Assembly: GCA_027886185.1 (NCBI GenBank)
Contig: WOAB01000321.1
Span: forward strand, 1,426,001-1,490,000
Length of the DNA stretch: 64,000 nt
Direction: 5' to 3'
Source: Rheum nobile
Lineage: Eukaryota; Streptophyta; Magnoliopsida; Caryophyllales; Polygonaceae
A program made the translations under genes and the position numbers. Positions 9,851 through 19,755 of this stretch are shown piece by piece (position 1 is the stretch's first letter; every line of letters begins with the position of its first letter). A model generated the notes under the pieces. That model was not told where the DNA came from. It was given only the letters and a program-made list of their open reading frames with translations, and ran no database searches.

Positions 9851-10825
9851 GTGCAAGACCGCAAACACCACAAGAAACAAAAAACATTGAGCAAGCAACA
9901 AGAACAAACGGAAGAAAAGGTGAATGAAACTCAACAAAGCTCAGATGCAACTGAAGAAGAACAGACTAAGGATGAGGTAGAAAATGACACAGTAGATGAT
10001 GAGTCTGAAACCAACTCAGATGATTTGGAAGAGAGTCAATATAGAGGTGATGATGATGAAGATCACTCTGAAGATGATGATGAACAGATTCCGGCTAGAA
10101 GGAAAAAGGTTCAGAAAAAATCCAATCTTCAAGATGCTACAAGTGAGGATGAAGTAAGATGCAATAAAAGAAGTGGAAAGAGAGGTTTGCCATCCATACA
10201 ATACAAGACAAATCCACGGAAGTTTGTTAAAGCAATAGAGAAACTGAGCAGTGAACAAAAAAAAGGATGTCAGTGATATGGGATTAGGATATCTGCTCAA
10301 CTTTAAACTCAGCGGGATACTAAGGTTTTTAGGGTAGTGGCTTGTGCAGAATTTTGACGCTAACAAGTGCAGCCTCAAAGTGGAAGATAGGAACCTTGTG
10401 CACATCAAAAAAGATGATGTACTTGTTGTAATGGGATTGTCGAAAGGAATTCAGACAATAGGAATAAAGAGAAAGTCCATTAGAAGAAACTCAAAGGTGA
10501 TGAGGTCCATGATAACAGGTTTAAACAATTCACAACAGATGAACACCGCATCCTCCCACGACATGTTTATAACGTGCTAAAAAATGCAAAAATGGAGGTC
10601 CGTTTATCAAACGGTCTTTCATTGTGTTGTTTGTTACATTGTTGGTTGAAGGCAACACAAATGGCACAACAAATCTGTCATTCTTGAGAAGCTTGAAAGA
10701 TGTTAATGGAATTAGAGAGATGAACTGGTGTGGGTACTTGCTTGACTTCTTTGTAAAGTCCACAAACATTTGTAAGAAAGGACGAAGGGGACGTTCAGGG
10801 GGTCACTCCCCTTCCTTGTTGTAAG
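9851..10825 (+). pseudogene. N-terminal part of a transposon-type Ulp1/plant-mobile-domain-like protein
   Basis: The first frame (9851-10276) is a highly acidic, lysine/glutamate-rich segment ending FVKAIEKLSSEQKK. A run of eight A at about 10257-10264 shifts the frame. The next frame continues DVSDMGLGYLLNFKLSGILR, then WLVQNFDANKCSLKVED and DVLVVMGLSKG. That order (a G-LL-hydrophobic motif, W-L-V-x-x-F-D, then D-V-x-x-x-x-G-L-x-x-G) is the conserved core shared by plant transposon-associated Ulp1 proteins and plant mobile domain proteins. A further piece at 10624-10770 (MLFVTLLVEGNTNGTTNLSF ... MNWCGYLLDFFVKS) matches the following helical block. Stops and frame changes make it non-functional. 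It belongs with the C48 protease remnants downstream. Confidence 0.65.
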
Positions 10826-11110
10826 TAATTGTTCAATTTAACGCTCTATTGCTCAATTTTAACCATCCATTGTTACATAAGGTTTTGTTCAAATTCAAAG
10901 GGAATTTGTTCAACTTCTACGAGAATTTGTTCAACTTCAAGGGGAAGTTGTTCAAATGAAGCTTTTATGTGTTTAGTGTCGCAAAAATATCCTCAATATA
11001 TATATATTTGTTCAACTTTATATCTACTTTGTTCAACTTTAACAATTCTTTTTCAATATAATTGTTCTATGTTGATCGGGCAGTAAATGGTATAAGGACT
11101 GTAGCATGAG
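10826..11110 (+). other. Probable intron rich in TTGTTCAA motifs
   Basis: At least ten copies of GTTCAA or its variants (TTGTTCAATTT, TTGTTCAACTTC) occur between the mobile-domain block and the next coding-like exon. There is no protein-like frame. Confidence 0.5.
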
Positions 11111-11848
11111 CATTCCCGACATTTATGAATTGGGAAAGGAAGGAAATGACAAGAAGAGAGCTCTACGAGATGAACAATGGAGGGTTTGGACTTGGTTATG
11201 TGGACATGCGACAAACTATTCCATCAACATCAGAACAAGTTTTGGTTGCGGATTTGAGAAGCAATAGGTGAGCGCAAAGGATTGAAGGAGCAAAGCGTCG
11301 ATCGAAAGCTGAATATTTTGAGGTAAGTTTCACACTAATACTGTAATTGTTCAAAAATAATATGCACTTATTCTAAAGACTATTAATTTGTAATGTGTCG
11401 ACATTATGTACAAAACATGATACAAAATCTGGCAAAGAAGGCAAGGGAGACAACTACTATTTTGAATGAGTTGGCTGTCATAACTTTTTCAACAACAAAG
11501 GCATACCTCAAAGATGATCCAATGAAAAGCATGCACAATACTGCAGTTGACCTAATTGTTGGAAAAAGTGAAGATGACAACGATAAAGATAAGGATCACC
11601 TGGCCAAACATTTTGATAATATTTGGTTGAACACTAAAGATCAGTTCTGGAATCATCCAGAACTAATCGAGTGCATGAACATAGTTGAAAAAACAATTAA
11701 TGCACAAAATAGGGTGCATAAGAAATTCAAATTCAACAGAACATCAGTTGCAAAGAAAGAACACATCCAAGAGGTACTAACCTTTGAACTCCTGTTAGAT
11801 ATTGACCTTGACATGACTGTTGGTGAGATAGCTCGTGCATATCAGTGA
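11111..11848 (+). pseudogene. Middle region of the same Ulp1-type pseudogene
   Basis: From 11111 the plus strand encodes RRELYEMNNGGFGLGYVD, resembling the E-x-x-x-x-NGGFG motif that follows the mobile-domain-like block in these proteins. A 151-codon frame at 11393-11848 then reads NLAKKARETTTILNEL ... DQFWNHPELIECMNIVEKTI, a mainly helical charged region. A diverged copy of this block lies at 15511-15790, which supports real coding ancestry. An intron with TTGTTCAA probably lies near 11330-11390. I know of no biochemical function for this region. Confidence 0.45.
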
Positions 11849-12119
11849 CCGACTAAAAGTATTGGAGATCAGTGGGAGCAGGACCGTGTAAGTAAACATG
11901 AAGCCTTTTGAATGTGTTTCAATAGTTTCCTTCAAAAGAAAACCTAAAATATAACAATCACTAAAATTATTCTTAAAAATACAGAGCAACAAAGAAGGCC
12001 TAGGTGCGAAAGTTCAACAAAACCTAACTTCTGTTGAAGAAGCTGAAGAACGGAATCAAATCACAATTGCCCGGGAGGAACAAGAAGAGAAAGAAGGTGG
12101 TACAATGGTGGGTAATGAA

Positions 12120-12625
12120 GAACCAGAATGAGAGGTTATTGAGGAACCACAACAAAAGACAACAAGCATTGAGGTAAAAACCAACTATAACAAGCATGAC
12201 TGCAAAGTTCAACTTCATAGTGTTTTTGTTTAACTTCAAGTAATGAATTATTTATTTAATAAAATATAAAAATGACAGGTGGTGACTACAACATAGACTG
12301 ACCCACAAAATCAACAAGGAATTACTAAGATGGTGATAGAAGGGGAGGTTTGTGAGGAACCAAAAGAAAAAACAACAAAAATCGAGGTAAAATCCAACTA
12401 CAACAAACAGATCTGAAAAGTTCAACTTTATAGTGTTTTTGTTCAACTTCAAGTAATGAATTGATCAATTTTTTAAATATAAAAATGACAGGTGGTGACT
12501 GCAATAGTGATTGACCCATCCAATGAAGAAGTCTATACTGTGATGGGGAAAGAAGGGGAGGTGAATAATATAATACATAAAAAGAATGTTCAAATTTATA
12601 ATGTTTTTGTTCAACTTCAACGTAT
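12120..12625 (+). repeat. Exon/intron unit duplicated in tandem (about 213 bp)
   Basis: GAGGTAAAAACCAACTATAA at 12171 is repeated as GAGGTAAAATCCAACTACAA at 12384. Each is followed by the same GTTCAACTTNATAGTGTTTTTG motif and by TATAAAAATGACAGGTGGTGACT. A third partial copy of the GTTCAA part lies at 12590-12620. The unit looks like a short exon plus its intron multiplied in tandem, with GAG/GTAAAA and GACAG/GTGG as likely splice sites. Confidence 0.7.
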
Positions 12626-12659
12626 TAATGTTCAAATATCAAAATTGTATGACAATCAG

Positions 12660-13440
12660 TGAAGCTAGTTGAGGGAGTTTAATAAGAAAAAAACAAGTGA
12701 TGCATTTGCTAAACTCATTCAAGAAGGTGAAGAAAGGCCAACAGAGAAAGACCAAGAAAAAAAGAATAATGAGGAATCTCAAGGAGGAGAGTTGAGTGCT
12801 AAGACATCTATTGGAATAGAGGTATATCAAAGTATCTTCTTACCCAAAATAGTTTAAGTACAAGGTTAATTTGTAATAATTCATATTGAACAATAAACAT
12901 TGACAACCAAAACAAGTTGAAAGTCAACCACAACAATAACAAAACATTGAAAAAGTGAAGAAACACATAAAAAACAAGAAGGCAATGGAAGACGTAGAAA
13001 AAGCCAACAAAGCAGTTGAAGAAGCAAAAAAGGACAAGAAGGCAATGGAAGAAGCAAAAGAAGCAAAAAAAGGCAAAGAAGACAGCTGAAGAAGCGGAAA
13101 AAGCCAAGAAAGAAGCTGAACAAAAAGCCAAGAAGGTAGCAGAAGCACAAAAAGCCAAGAAGGCAGTTGAAGAAGCACAAAAAGTCAAGAAGGCAGCTGG
13201 AGAAGCACAGAAAGCCAAGAAGGCAGCTGAAGAAGTTCAAAAGGCCAAGAAGGCGGCTGAAGAAGCACAAAAAGGAAAAAAAAGGCGGCTGAAGAATCAC
13301 AAAAAGCCAATAAGGCAGTGGAAGAAGCTGAAGTTGTTGATATAGGACATTCTGACTTCCCAAGCATCATCAACCATGCACAAAGACACACAAATGAAGA
13401 GAAAAAGATTGTCAGGTTCATCATAGTAGCTACTAAAGAT
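12660..13440 (+). pseudogene. Lys/Ala/Glu coiled-coil segment of the Ulp1-type pseudogene
   Basis: Frames at 12669-12857 and 13016-13345 encode highly charged helices. The second is a tandem run of ten-residue repeats of the type KKAAEEAQKA, each 30 bases long, with at least five clear copies at about 13140-13320. After a frame change the sequence continues EVVDIGHSDFPSIINHAQRH to a stop at 13447. Such long Lys/Ala/Glu helices often sit between the N-terminal block and the protease domain of these transposon proteins. The minus-strand frames through the region (Phe/Leu/Cys-rich) are mirror images of this repeat and not genes. Confidence 0.5.
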
Positions 13441-13984
13441 ATAGGGTAACTTCATTTACCCTACTTTGTCAAGGTTTTACATTATACAAAGACAATTCCG
13501 AACACATTTCAATAACAAAAAACATGTATAAATGTAAGGAGATAATGTTTCAACACGAAAGTATTTTTGTGGACTAATCCGACATGAGGAGTATCATATG
13601 TGAATCATTGATCTCCTTAAATGTGATAAATGCTTGCAACCAATGTAAGTACATCAATGAATTTACAGAACCAATAGCTCCACATCAAGATTTTTCGTAA
13701 CTCTAGCAACCAATGTAAGTACATCAACGAATTTCTCGCTTTGAAAACTATTCATTGAAAAATAGTAACACTTTTATCTTTGCAAGGATTTCACTATGGT
13801 GACTCCAGACAAAAAAGGGCTATTAAACAAACTTCAAGAGTGTCACATAAATACTCGATTCTGTTTAGGACATGGCACTGCACACAACACTAGACCGTGC
13901 AAAATTAATATGTCCTCCAGAATTTTAAAATTCATTTCAATTCAAATAGAATACTTTGTTTCTAATAGACAAGGCTATTTGTAA

Positions 13985-14125
13985 TACAGGTCTTCTTCGT
14001 AATATGTGCAAGCGGTTATTACTACGCCTTATGTTTCAACCTGAAGAGAATGCACTTTGAAATCATTGATAACTCGTCGGCAGGGGATCAAACTGATGAC
14101 AAGTATGGAGAAGTTCCAGAAAGAG
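13985..14125 (+). pseudogene. Ulp1 (C48) protease remnant: His/Asp half
   Basis: The plus strand at 14008-14110 encodes ASGYYYALCFNLKRMHF followed by EIIDNSS. In Ulp1/SENP-type proteases of plant transposons the matching segment is (G/N)HYYxICFNxK...FEIIDN, giving the catalytic His and Asp. Here Asp is kept (IIDN) but the His position is Tyr; the codon is TAT where CAT would encode His. The exon continues AGDQTDDKYGEVPER and is followed by a GTTCAA-rich intron. Confidence 0.65.
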
Positions 14126-14375
14126 CGATAAGCAACACAAATTGTTCAAATAATATAAACAGAATGTTTAAATTGATATCTATAGAGTTCAAATTGTTTG
14201 TTGTTCAAGTTTATCGCGTGATTGTTCATTATTACTAATGGTTCAACAATATAATGTGGTTGTTCAAAGTTATTTAATTAAATGTTCAGTTTCATTCCTT
14301 TACTATTCAAGTTCGTCCACTCAAGTGTTCATTTTTGTACTTGACAAAATTGATCACATAGGATATTATATGCAG
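14126..14375 (+). other. Intron with dense GTTCAA motifs
   Basis: Between the two protease exons lie many GTTCAA or TTCAA motifs (14142, 14188, 14205, 14241, 14263 and others). The segment ends at a plausible acceptor TATATGCAG/ACTAC near 14373. Confidence 0.55.
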
Positions 14376-14600
14376 ACTACTTAAGTTTGAAGGGCAATGA
14401 ATGCATAGCAAAGTTAATTGATGGAATGCCAATAGAAGTTTTAAAAATGAAATGGCACAATAGCAGAACAAGCATGATTGTAGTGTCTATCTCATGCGCC
14501 ATATGGAGGCTTAAGACGGTGAAGGTTCAGACAGATGAGAATGTGGATTCATAAAAGAAATTAAGCAGGAAGAACATGACACCATTGTGAACAAAATACA
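14376..14600 (+). pseudogene. Ulp1 (C48) protease remnant: catalytic Cys half
   Basis: From 14376 the sequence encodes YLSLKGNECIAKLIDGMPIE then KMKWHNSRTS. After a one-base frame change it gives HDCSVYLMRHMEA, a stop, then DGEGSDR and ECGFIKEIKQEE. The motif DC(G/S)VYxMRHME is the C-terminal catalytic Cys motif of Ulp1-type peptidases (family C48), with the usual Gly as Ser. Nearby stops and the frameshift show it is dead. Together with the exons from 9851 it outlines one decayed Ulp1-type transposon protein of about 4.8 kb with introns. Confidence 0.75.
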
Positions 14601-15160
14601 TAGCAGCCATATTTGCCTTCATACAGCTCATCACAATTTTTTGATACGCAACATTCAGGACCCGGTTCGATCTCAAAAAGTGCCTATTAATCTTCTTCAT
14701 AAATGTATGTGTGTGGCGATGCTCAAATGTTTTGACAACTTATCGATCATCACCAATAAACTTCAATATGATTTTCGCAGTGCAACCAACGCTATTAGTA
14801 ACACGTCTACACTTCCCGGTGTTGTTCTTACCAAGTTTGTAACCAGCCCTACTGCATAACATGTACTTTATAACTATAACACCATCCCGAGACTTGTGTA
14901 TAGTGTTGTGACGAACCTCAAAACCAGATGAATCAGCATAACTTCTGTAAAAAGAAACGATATCATCTAGATTGCCAAACTATTGGCCAACAAAAGGCAT
15001 CGACTCAGCTGAATAGTTTGGGATCCAATATATGGTACTGTTATTAGGAGAGTACGTGCAACAACATCAGCAACATCAACATCATTACATCCCATAGAGC
15101 TTGAAACATTATCACTTGATAAACTACTACCACTTGGGAATAAATTACTCAAATGTAATA
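14590..15160 (-). pseudogene. FAR1-type DNA-binding domain fragment (Mutator-like transposase N-terminus)
   Basis: Read on the minus strand from about 15010, the sequence gives ESMPFVGQ, a stop, then FGNLDDIVSFYRSYADSSG and FEVRHNT. It then gives KSRDGVIVIKYMLCSRAGYK, RRVTNSVGCTAKIILKF, VVKTFEHRHTHTF and HFLRSNRVLNVAYQK. This is the FAR1 domain (WRKY/GCM1-like zinc-binding fold): Cys in MLCSRAG, Cys in GCTAK and the H-x-H pair in EHRHTH. A serine-rich leader frame lies upstream (15152-14967). The fragment stops at about 14600 without any transposase DDE core, exactly where the plus-strand protease remnant ends, so the two meet tail to tail. Stops are present. It is probably the truncated transposase of the element that carried the Ulp1-type gene. 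Confidence 0.75.
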
Positions 15161-15170
15161 AAAATATATT

Positions 15171-15510
15171 AAAACTTCAATAACCTTAACAACATGTCAC
15201 TTAACAAATTATCTACTTAAATGGTTCAATTGTATCACCATATTGTTCAAAAACAACTCTTAATTGTTCATCTACGTAATTTGTGCAACTATATCAACAT
15301 ATAGTTCAAAAACAACTCTGAATTGTTTAACTGTAATAGACTTGAAACTCAGCTTCAAAGAAACATATGGTACACATGAAATTCAAATAAAAGATAAAAT
15401 AGTTCAAATACGTATGCGTATTGTACAATCATAATACTACGACTTAGAAAGGAACAAAATCAAACAACTTCAACACAATAACGAAGACAGATCCAATCTC
15501 ATAATAGAAA
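15171..15510. other. Non-coding stretch with GTTCAA motifs
   Basis: Contains GTTCAATTGTATCACCATAT and a near repeat GTTCAAAAACAACTCT at 15244 and 15307. No coding frame. Confidence 0.5.
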
Positions 15511-15795
15511 CATGATCTTAGCAAATGCAATACTTGACATTGCTAGTATGGTGGACGATCTGCCACAAGAATTCAAGGGAGACCAGATGGTGAAGAGCAT
15601 GTTTAAGACATCACAGGCACTCATGGGGAAGAAGAAAGAGGATGAAGAGGACAAGTCTGAATTTGAGAAAATATAGGAGGACTCAGAGCATCTGTTATGG
15701 TCTCACCCTTAACTCATTGCGTGCCTGAAGCAGGTTGAGAAGGCGGAAGCATCAAAGGCTAACGTTGACGTTTCTACGGATGGCGTTGGACCATA
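15511..15795 (+). pseudogene. Diverged second copy of the Ulp1-pseudogene middle exon
   Basis: The frame from ATG at 15511 reads ILANAILDIASMVDDLPQ ... FKTSQALMGKKKEDEEDKSE, a stop, LLWSHP, a stop, then LIACLKQVEKAEASK. Its layout (hydrophobic start, K/D/E-rich middle, W-x-HP-x-LI-x-C-x-x-x-VEK end) follows the block at 11393-11700 (FWNHPELIECMNIVEKT). It is a paralogous remnant, which means a second related copy or a rearranged duplicate once existed here. Confidence 0.45.
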
Positions 15796-17165
15796 GAACT
15801 ACAACGTAAATGACCAAGGTTGGGGATGTTAATGATGTTATAATGTAATGTTTGCTAAGTGATTTTTTGTTCTTTCATTTCTATAATGTTATTTCATTTC
15901 AGCACAACATATGAGTTATACGACTCAACGGAATTGATATCAAAAGAAATTGAAGAACATAAATGAGGCAGAAAATTAGTCCGTTGCTTTCTCAAGAAGT
16001 TGAGGAGCAAAGCAATCAACATTTGTGAAGTTGGCGTGCTCAATTACGTTCTTCAATGTCCGTGCATACTTTATTTTGAACCCTCACGCCTTCACTTCTT
16101 CATCAGTAGGCCCAAGTGACACAAATAGATGGGAAAATTATGTTTCTATCTTCTTTTTCCTTTATCGGTTGATTTTGGTGGGCCTCGAGCCTCTGTTGGT
16201 TCATCTCAAGAAACATTAGTGTGCTGATGAGAAAACCTTGTATTGCTTGTCCACCTGATCATAATGTCGCCGAGACGTTTGCCTTGGGATTTGTCAGTGG
16301 TACGATTTAAAGAGAGGGACTTTTGTCTTCTTAAGAGTGTGATTCAGGAGTCTTATATTTAGAGGTTCCCTTGTCACCCTGTCCAACAATTTGGCCACCT
16401 AAAAGCGCTCTTAAGATTATTGGTCTTGTCGATCAACTGATGCGTCTAGTTTTCATGGCCACTCCCTCAATCATGTGATGTAGCACTTTGTTTGTGCTCA
16501 GTTTCATTGCGGACTAATTCTTTATGCAATATCCTAGATTTTTCTCGTTATAATCACTACATCCACAACTCAAACACGATTCAGCACATAAATGTTGCAG
16601 AAGGTATTTGCACTTATGCCCCTTTAACTCAAAATAAAACATCATTTATATCTTCAAGTACTGAACATTGACAAGCAACCGCAAAAAAAACTCCCTACTG
16701 CAAAACATACAACACATTTCGTAGTTCACAATCCACGAGCCAAGCACGACACGGTAAATTACGATATACATTTTATTTTATTTTTCGGCTTAAAAAGTAC
16801 ATTTTTTGCTGCAGTTCTTACTGACATCATACATAGTTTGCAGATTAGCACTGTTGTACCCTACTTATTCCATCAAGATCTTTTACAATGTATCCCTTTC
16901 CGTACAATGCAAGTGCTTTCTATGAATCATTCCAAAAATAATCCACATTTTTAGATTAAGAGTCCAATTATGTGCTACTGAGCCTAAACTTACACACATA
17001 TACATACATCTATTCCTTATAGTTCGTAAAGTCATGTTGGATGTACATATAAATAATTGCAAACAATTCGTGCTAGTTTTCTAATTGCATTGTGGATATT
17101 TTAATGTTACATTTTTCTGCAACTCCACATGTAAAGCTTATTTCTTTTCTGCCTTCACCATCTAT
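15796..17165. other. Stretch without a supported gene
   Basis: Short frames only (for example 64 codons at 16025). I recognise no domain, repeat or terminus. The coding remnant E starts near 17170. Confidence 0.45.
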
Positions 17166-17169
17166 CACT

Positions 17170-17262
17170 TTCTTTCTTCGTCCCCTAATTCATTCTGAAC
17201 GACCCCTACAAACATAATTCCTTTGTCGTCGACCCTGAGGCCTTCATCGCGGCCACAGGGTT
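17170..17262 (+). pseudogene. Element E, left piece: gag-like ORF split by element A
   Basis: The plus strand encodes NSFVVDPEAFIAATG up to the insertion point. The frame resumes immediately after element A with FLESTKVLVLDTFVFP at 33651. The GGGTT at 17258-17262 is the left target-site duplication. See the right piece for family evidence. Confidence 0.6.
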
Positions 17263-18423
17263 TGATGCGTCCCTATCTCCGAATGCCGGCACATGTGTCA
17301 TGGCGGCAAGGATCCAGATCTTGATGTGAGTCGCTTTGCTTGTCTTCGAAGGTCGGCCGTGGAAACCTTGGCTTTGGCCTTGCTGAATTGCACGAATGAC
17401 TTCGAAGCAGTACGTGAACAGTGAACTTTGAGGTTTACTGACACGGATGAAGACCGGGGACGACGCCGATGAAGTGGGCGTCGCTGGGAGTGGGCTCGAC
17501 AGTGGGTGCGATAGTGATGGCGATGATGATGGCACAAGCGGTTGTGCTAGCGACGGCGAAGGGAGTGGGTGCGATAGCAGGCACAGTTGTGATGGCAATG
17601 ATAACGGTGGATCTCGAACGCGGCCTTAGGACTAGGCGCGTTGGGTTGAGTGGGTGGCTCGATGGGTCGAGCAAGGCCGTAGCATCGGCAGCGGAGGGAT
17701 ATACTCGAAGGGGTTCGAGTAGGTGCCGTAGCGTCGGTGGCAGAGGAAGGAGATGAAAAGTTAGAGTTTGGGGTGACGTCGATCTAAGAGAGCAAGCGAT
17801 GACACTCAACAAACACTTAGAATAAATTATGACGTAAACCGATTACAAGAGCCAAGTTTGGCTTAAATAGAGACGCGACACTCGGATGGGCCGAGACACG
17901 CCTATGGGCTAGCCCACTAAACACTAGTGAAGCACACACCCAAAATAGAAAGGCTAAGTCTAGAAACTTACTAAAAATAGAAAGTACTAAATGAAGAAAG
18001 TCTTTAAAATGGAATGCCAATACATCAAATAAACCTCTAAGTCCAAAATATCCTAAGGCTAGCACTTGCGCTTTTGGAGGACTTGGTGACGGCGGCATGG
18101 CGCGGCGAGGCAGGCACTGGAGAGGCGCGCTGGGGCGCGAGTGAGGCACTGTCCTGGCATAAGCTTGTAGAGGGTCCTCCAATGATGTGCCATTGTCAGA
18201 AGTTGGAGTGCCCAACTGGATGTCTTCTGGGCCTTGGATGGTGGCGAGGAGTCGAAGTGTAGGCACGGCCTCGGGTGCGCCTTGGCTTGCAACTAGGCGC
18301 GCGACCAGGGATTGTGTGGCCTTGGCAATGGCCTTGGCGCGAGCCCTGGTCATAGGCCCTTCACTCTTGATGCTCATGGACTCCTCTTCTTCAGTGGCGG
18401 TCATGGCGGATAGGGTCGCATCA
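17263..18423 (-). repeat. Element A 3' LTR
   Basis: 1161 bp, TG...CA ends, matched end to end with 32500-33645 apart from scattered substitutions and small indels. One indel near 18400 gives this copy an extra GGTCATGGCGGA-type stretch. The integrase C-terminal frame reads on into this LTR. Confidence 0.95.
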
Positions 18424-18434
18424 CCCTCCCCCAC
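18424..18434 (-). promoter_or_regulatory. Element A polypurine tract
   Basis: On the minus strand GTGGGGGAGGG lies directly before the 3' LTR start TGATGCGACC. This is the expected primer for plus-strand DNA synthesis. Confidence 0.85.
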
Positions 18435-18848
18435 TTGGGTGTGAAGCGTCCCCACTTCATACTCATCAAATTTTGGCTCCACGTAGGGTTGAAGGTCAGC
18501 TATGTTGAATGTGGCATGGACACCAAAATCTGGAGGCAAGTTGACCTCATATGCATTGTCGTCTATGGCCTTGACAACCCGGAAAGGGCCATCACCACGT
18601 GGCGAGAGCTTGGACTTGCACCGGCTTGGAAAGCGATCTTTGCGCAAATGCACCCAAACCATGTCTCCAGGTGCAAAGGTGACCTTGCCTCTGTCAATGT
18701 TGTGCTGGGCCTCGTATTGTGCCGTCCTTCGCTCCAGTTGCTCACGCGTTCGCCGGTGAAGCTCTTGGACTTGCTTGGCACGGTTGGCTGCGGACACGTG
18801 CTCGCCATCCTTGAGTGGGCGCGGCAGCATATCCAAATGAGTCAAGGG
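18424..18848 (-). pseudogene. Element A integrase C-terminal part
   Basis: This is the continuation of the integrase across the nested element B. It encodes PLTHLDMLPRPLKDGEHVS, a helical RAKQVQELHRRTREQLE segment, then FAPGDMVWVHLRKDRFP and KLSPRGDGPFRVVKAIDDNA. The last two blocks are the W-x-H-L-R-K and GPF motifs typical of the C-terminal DNA-binding region of plant gypsy integrases. The end (FNIADLQPYV, then DEYEVGTLHTQVGEGDA) is the usual polyprotein tail. The frame continues through the LTR boundary for about 200 more codons (to 17817), which is likely chance or an LTR-encoded tail. Confidence 0.9.
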
Positions 18849-19740
18849 TGATGTGACCATGGGTCCCATCAAGAGCTTCAAGAGAGCCTAGACTTCCGAG
18901 ATGGATCAAGTATTGAAGATAAAGCTCAAGTCTCATCAAGAGAGCCAGCCCAAGACAATAGCCGGTGACTTGGCTGAATTGGCTAAGTGTGGAATTACTC
19001 CTATTTCTTTGATTTATTTTTAAGACATTAATAGGAGTAGTTTTAATTATTTTCCTGCATTTATTTTAATTCCCTAAAAGCCAAGATCATGGCCTAAGTA
19101 GTGTAGGAGATCATGGCTAAGTAGTGTAGGAAAGAAGTGGCTAGAATTAGTATTTTTAGCCTTTTTCTTTTATTATTGTTGCAACCTATATAAGGCACTC
19201 TCACTTCAGTTTGTAAGACACGTTGAAGCAGATGAAAAATCAGAATTACTCTGGCCAAGATGGTCTCCTTTCTCCATAGCTTGTGAGTAACATCAAGCTT
19301 GCTTTGTGAGTCATATCAAAGCAAACCGATCTTGTTTCAAGAGTGAGTCATATCTCTTGAATCTCGATCTCTCCTAAACTTGAGTGGTGAGTCATATCCA
19401 CAAGGATGTTAGGTGCCTATCCCTCTATCAATCCATCCCCATCTTCACATCCTTCATCCATAAACTCATCTCGCTGAATTCCTTTCCGAAAATCTCAGCG
19501 ACCTCTCAGTTAAAATGACATATCTTTTGATTCACAACTCAGAAAATTCTAAAATTTTGAGGGACGAAATTAGACTTCCAGATCTAACTCTGGGAGTTGG
19601 GATCATTCAATTCCGTGTCCAGACGAAAGAGAACGAACCAATTGAAGTCACGCTGGATTTCTGGAAAGTTGCTGCCAATTCTTGCAGAAGTTGAAGAGCA
19701 ATTCCTTGCACCGAGAGCCCCTCGATCCTTGATCTTATCA
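18849..19740 (+). repeat. Element B 5' LTR
   Basis: 892 bp. A probable promoter lies in the segment around GCAACCTATATAAGGCACTC (19181-19200), which has a TATA box. It lacks a stretch of about 56 bases present in the 3' LTR after GCCGGTGAC. Confidence 0.95.
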
Positions 19741-19742
19741 CG

Positions 19743-19755
19743 TGGTATCAAATCT
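19743..19755 (+). promoter_or_regulatory. Element B primer-binding site (diverged)
   Basis: Directly after the LTR comes CG then TGGTATCAAATCT. The canonical plant site is TGGTATCAGAGC. B2 keeps the canonical TGGTATCAGAG at the same place. Confidence 0.7.

Noticed and set aside
12808..13424. Long minus-strand frames rich in Phe, Leu and Cys (up to 160 codons)
   Set aside because: They are the reverse reading of the plus-strand Lys/Ala/Glu repeat; composition explains the open frames.
17447..17812. Gly/Asp-rich and Ser/Pro-rich ORFs in the element A 3' LTR (and copies at 32672-33049)
   Set aside because: They lie wholly within the LTR, are present in both LTRs and have no domain; they reflect LTR base composition.
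18435..18851. 138-codon plus-strand frame
   Set aside because: It is the antisense of the element A integrase C-terminus, which has clear motifs on the minus strand.
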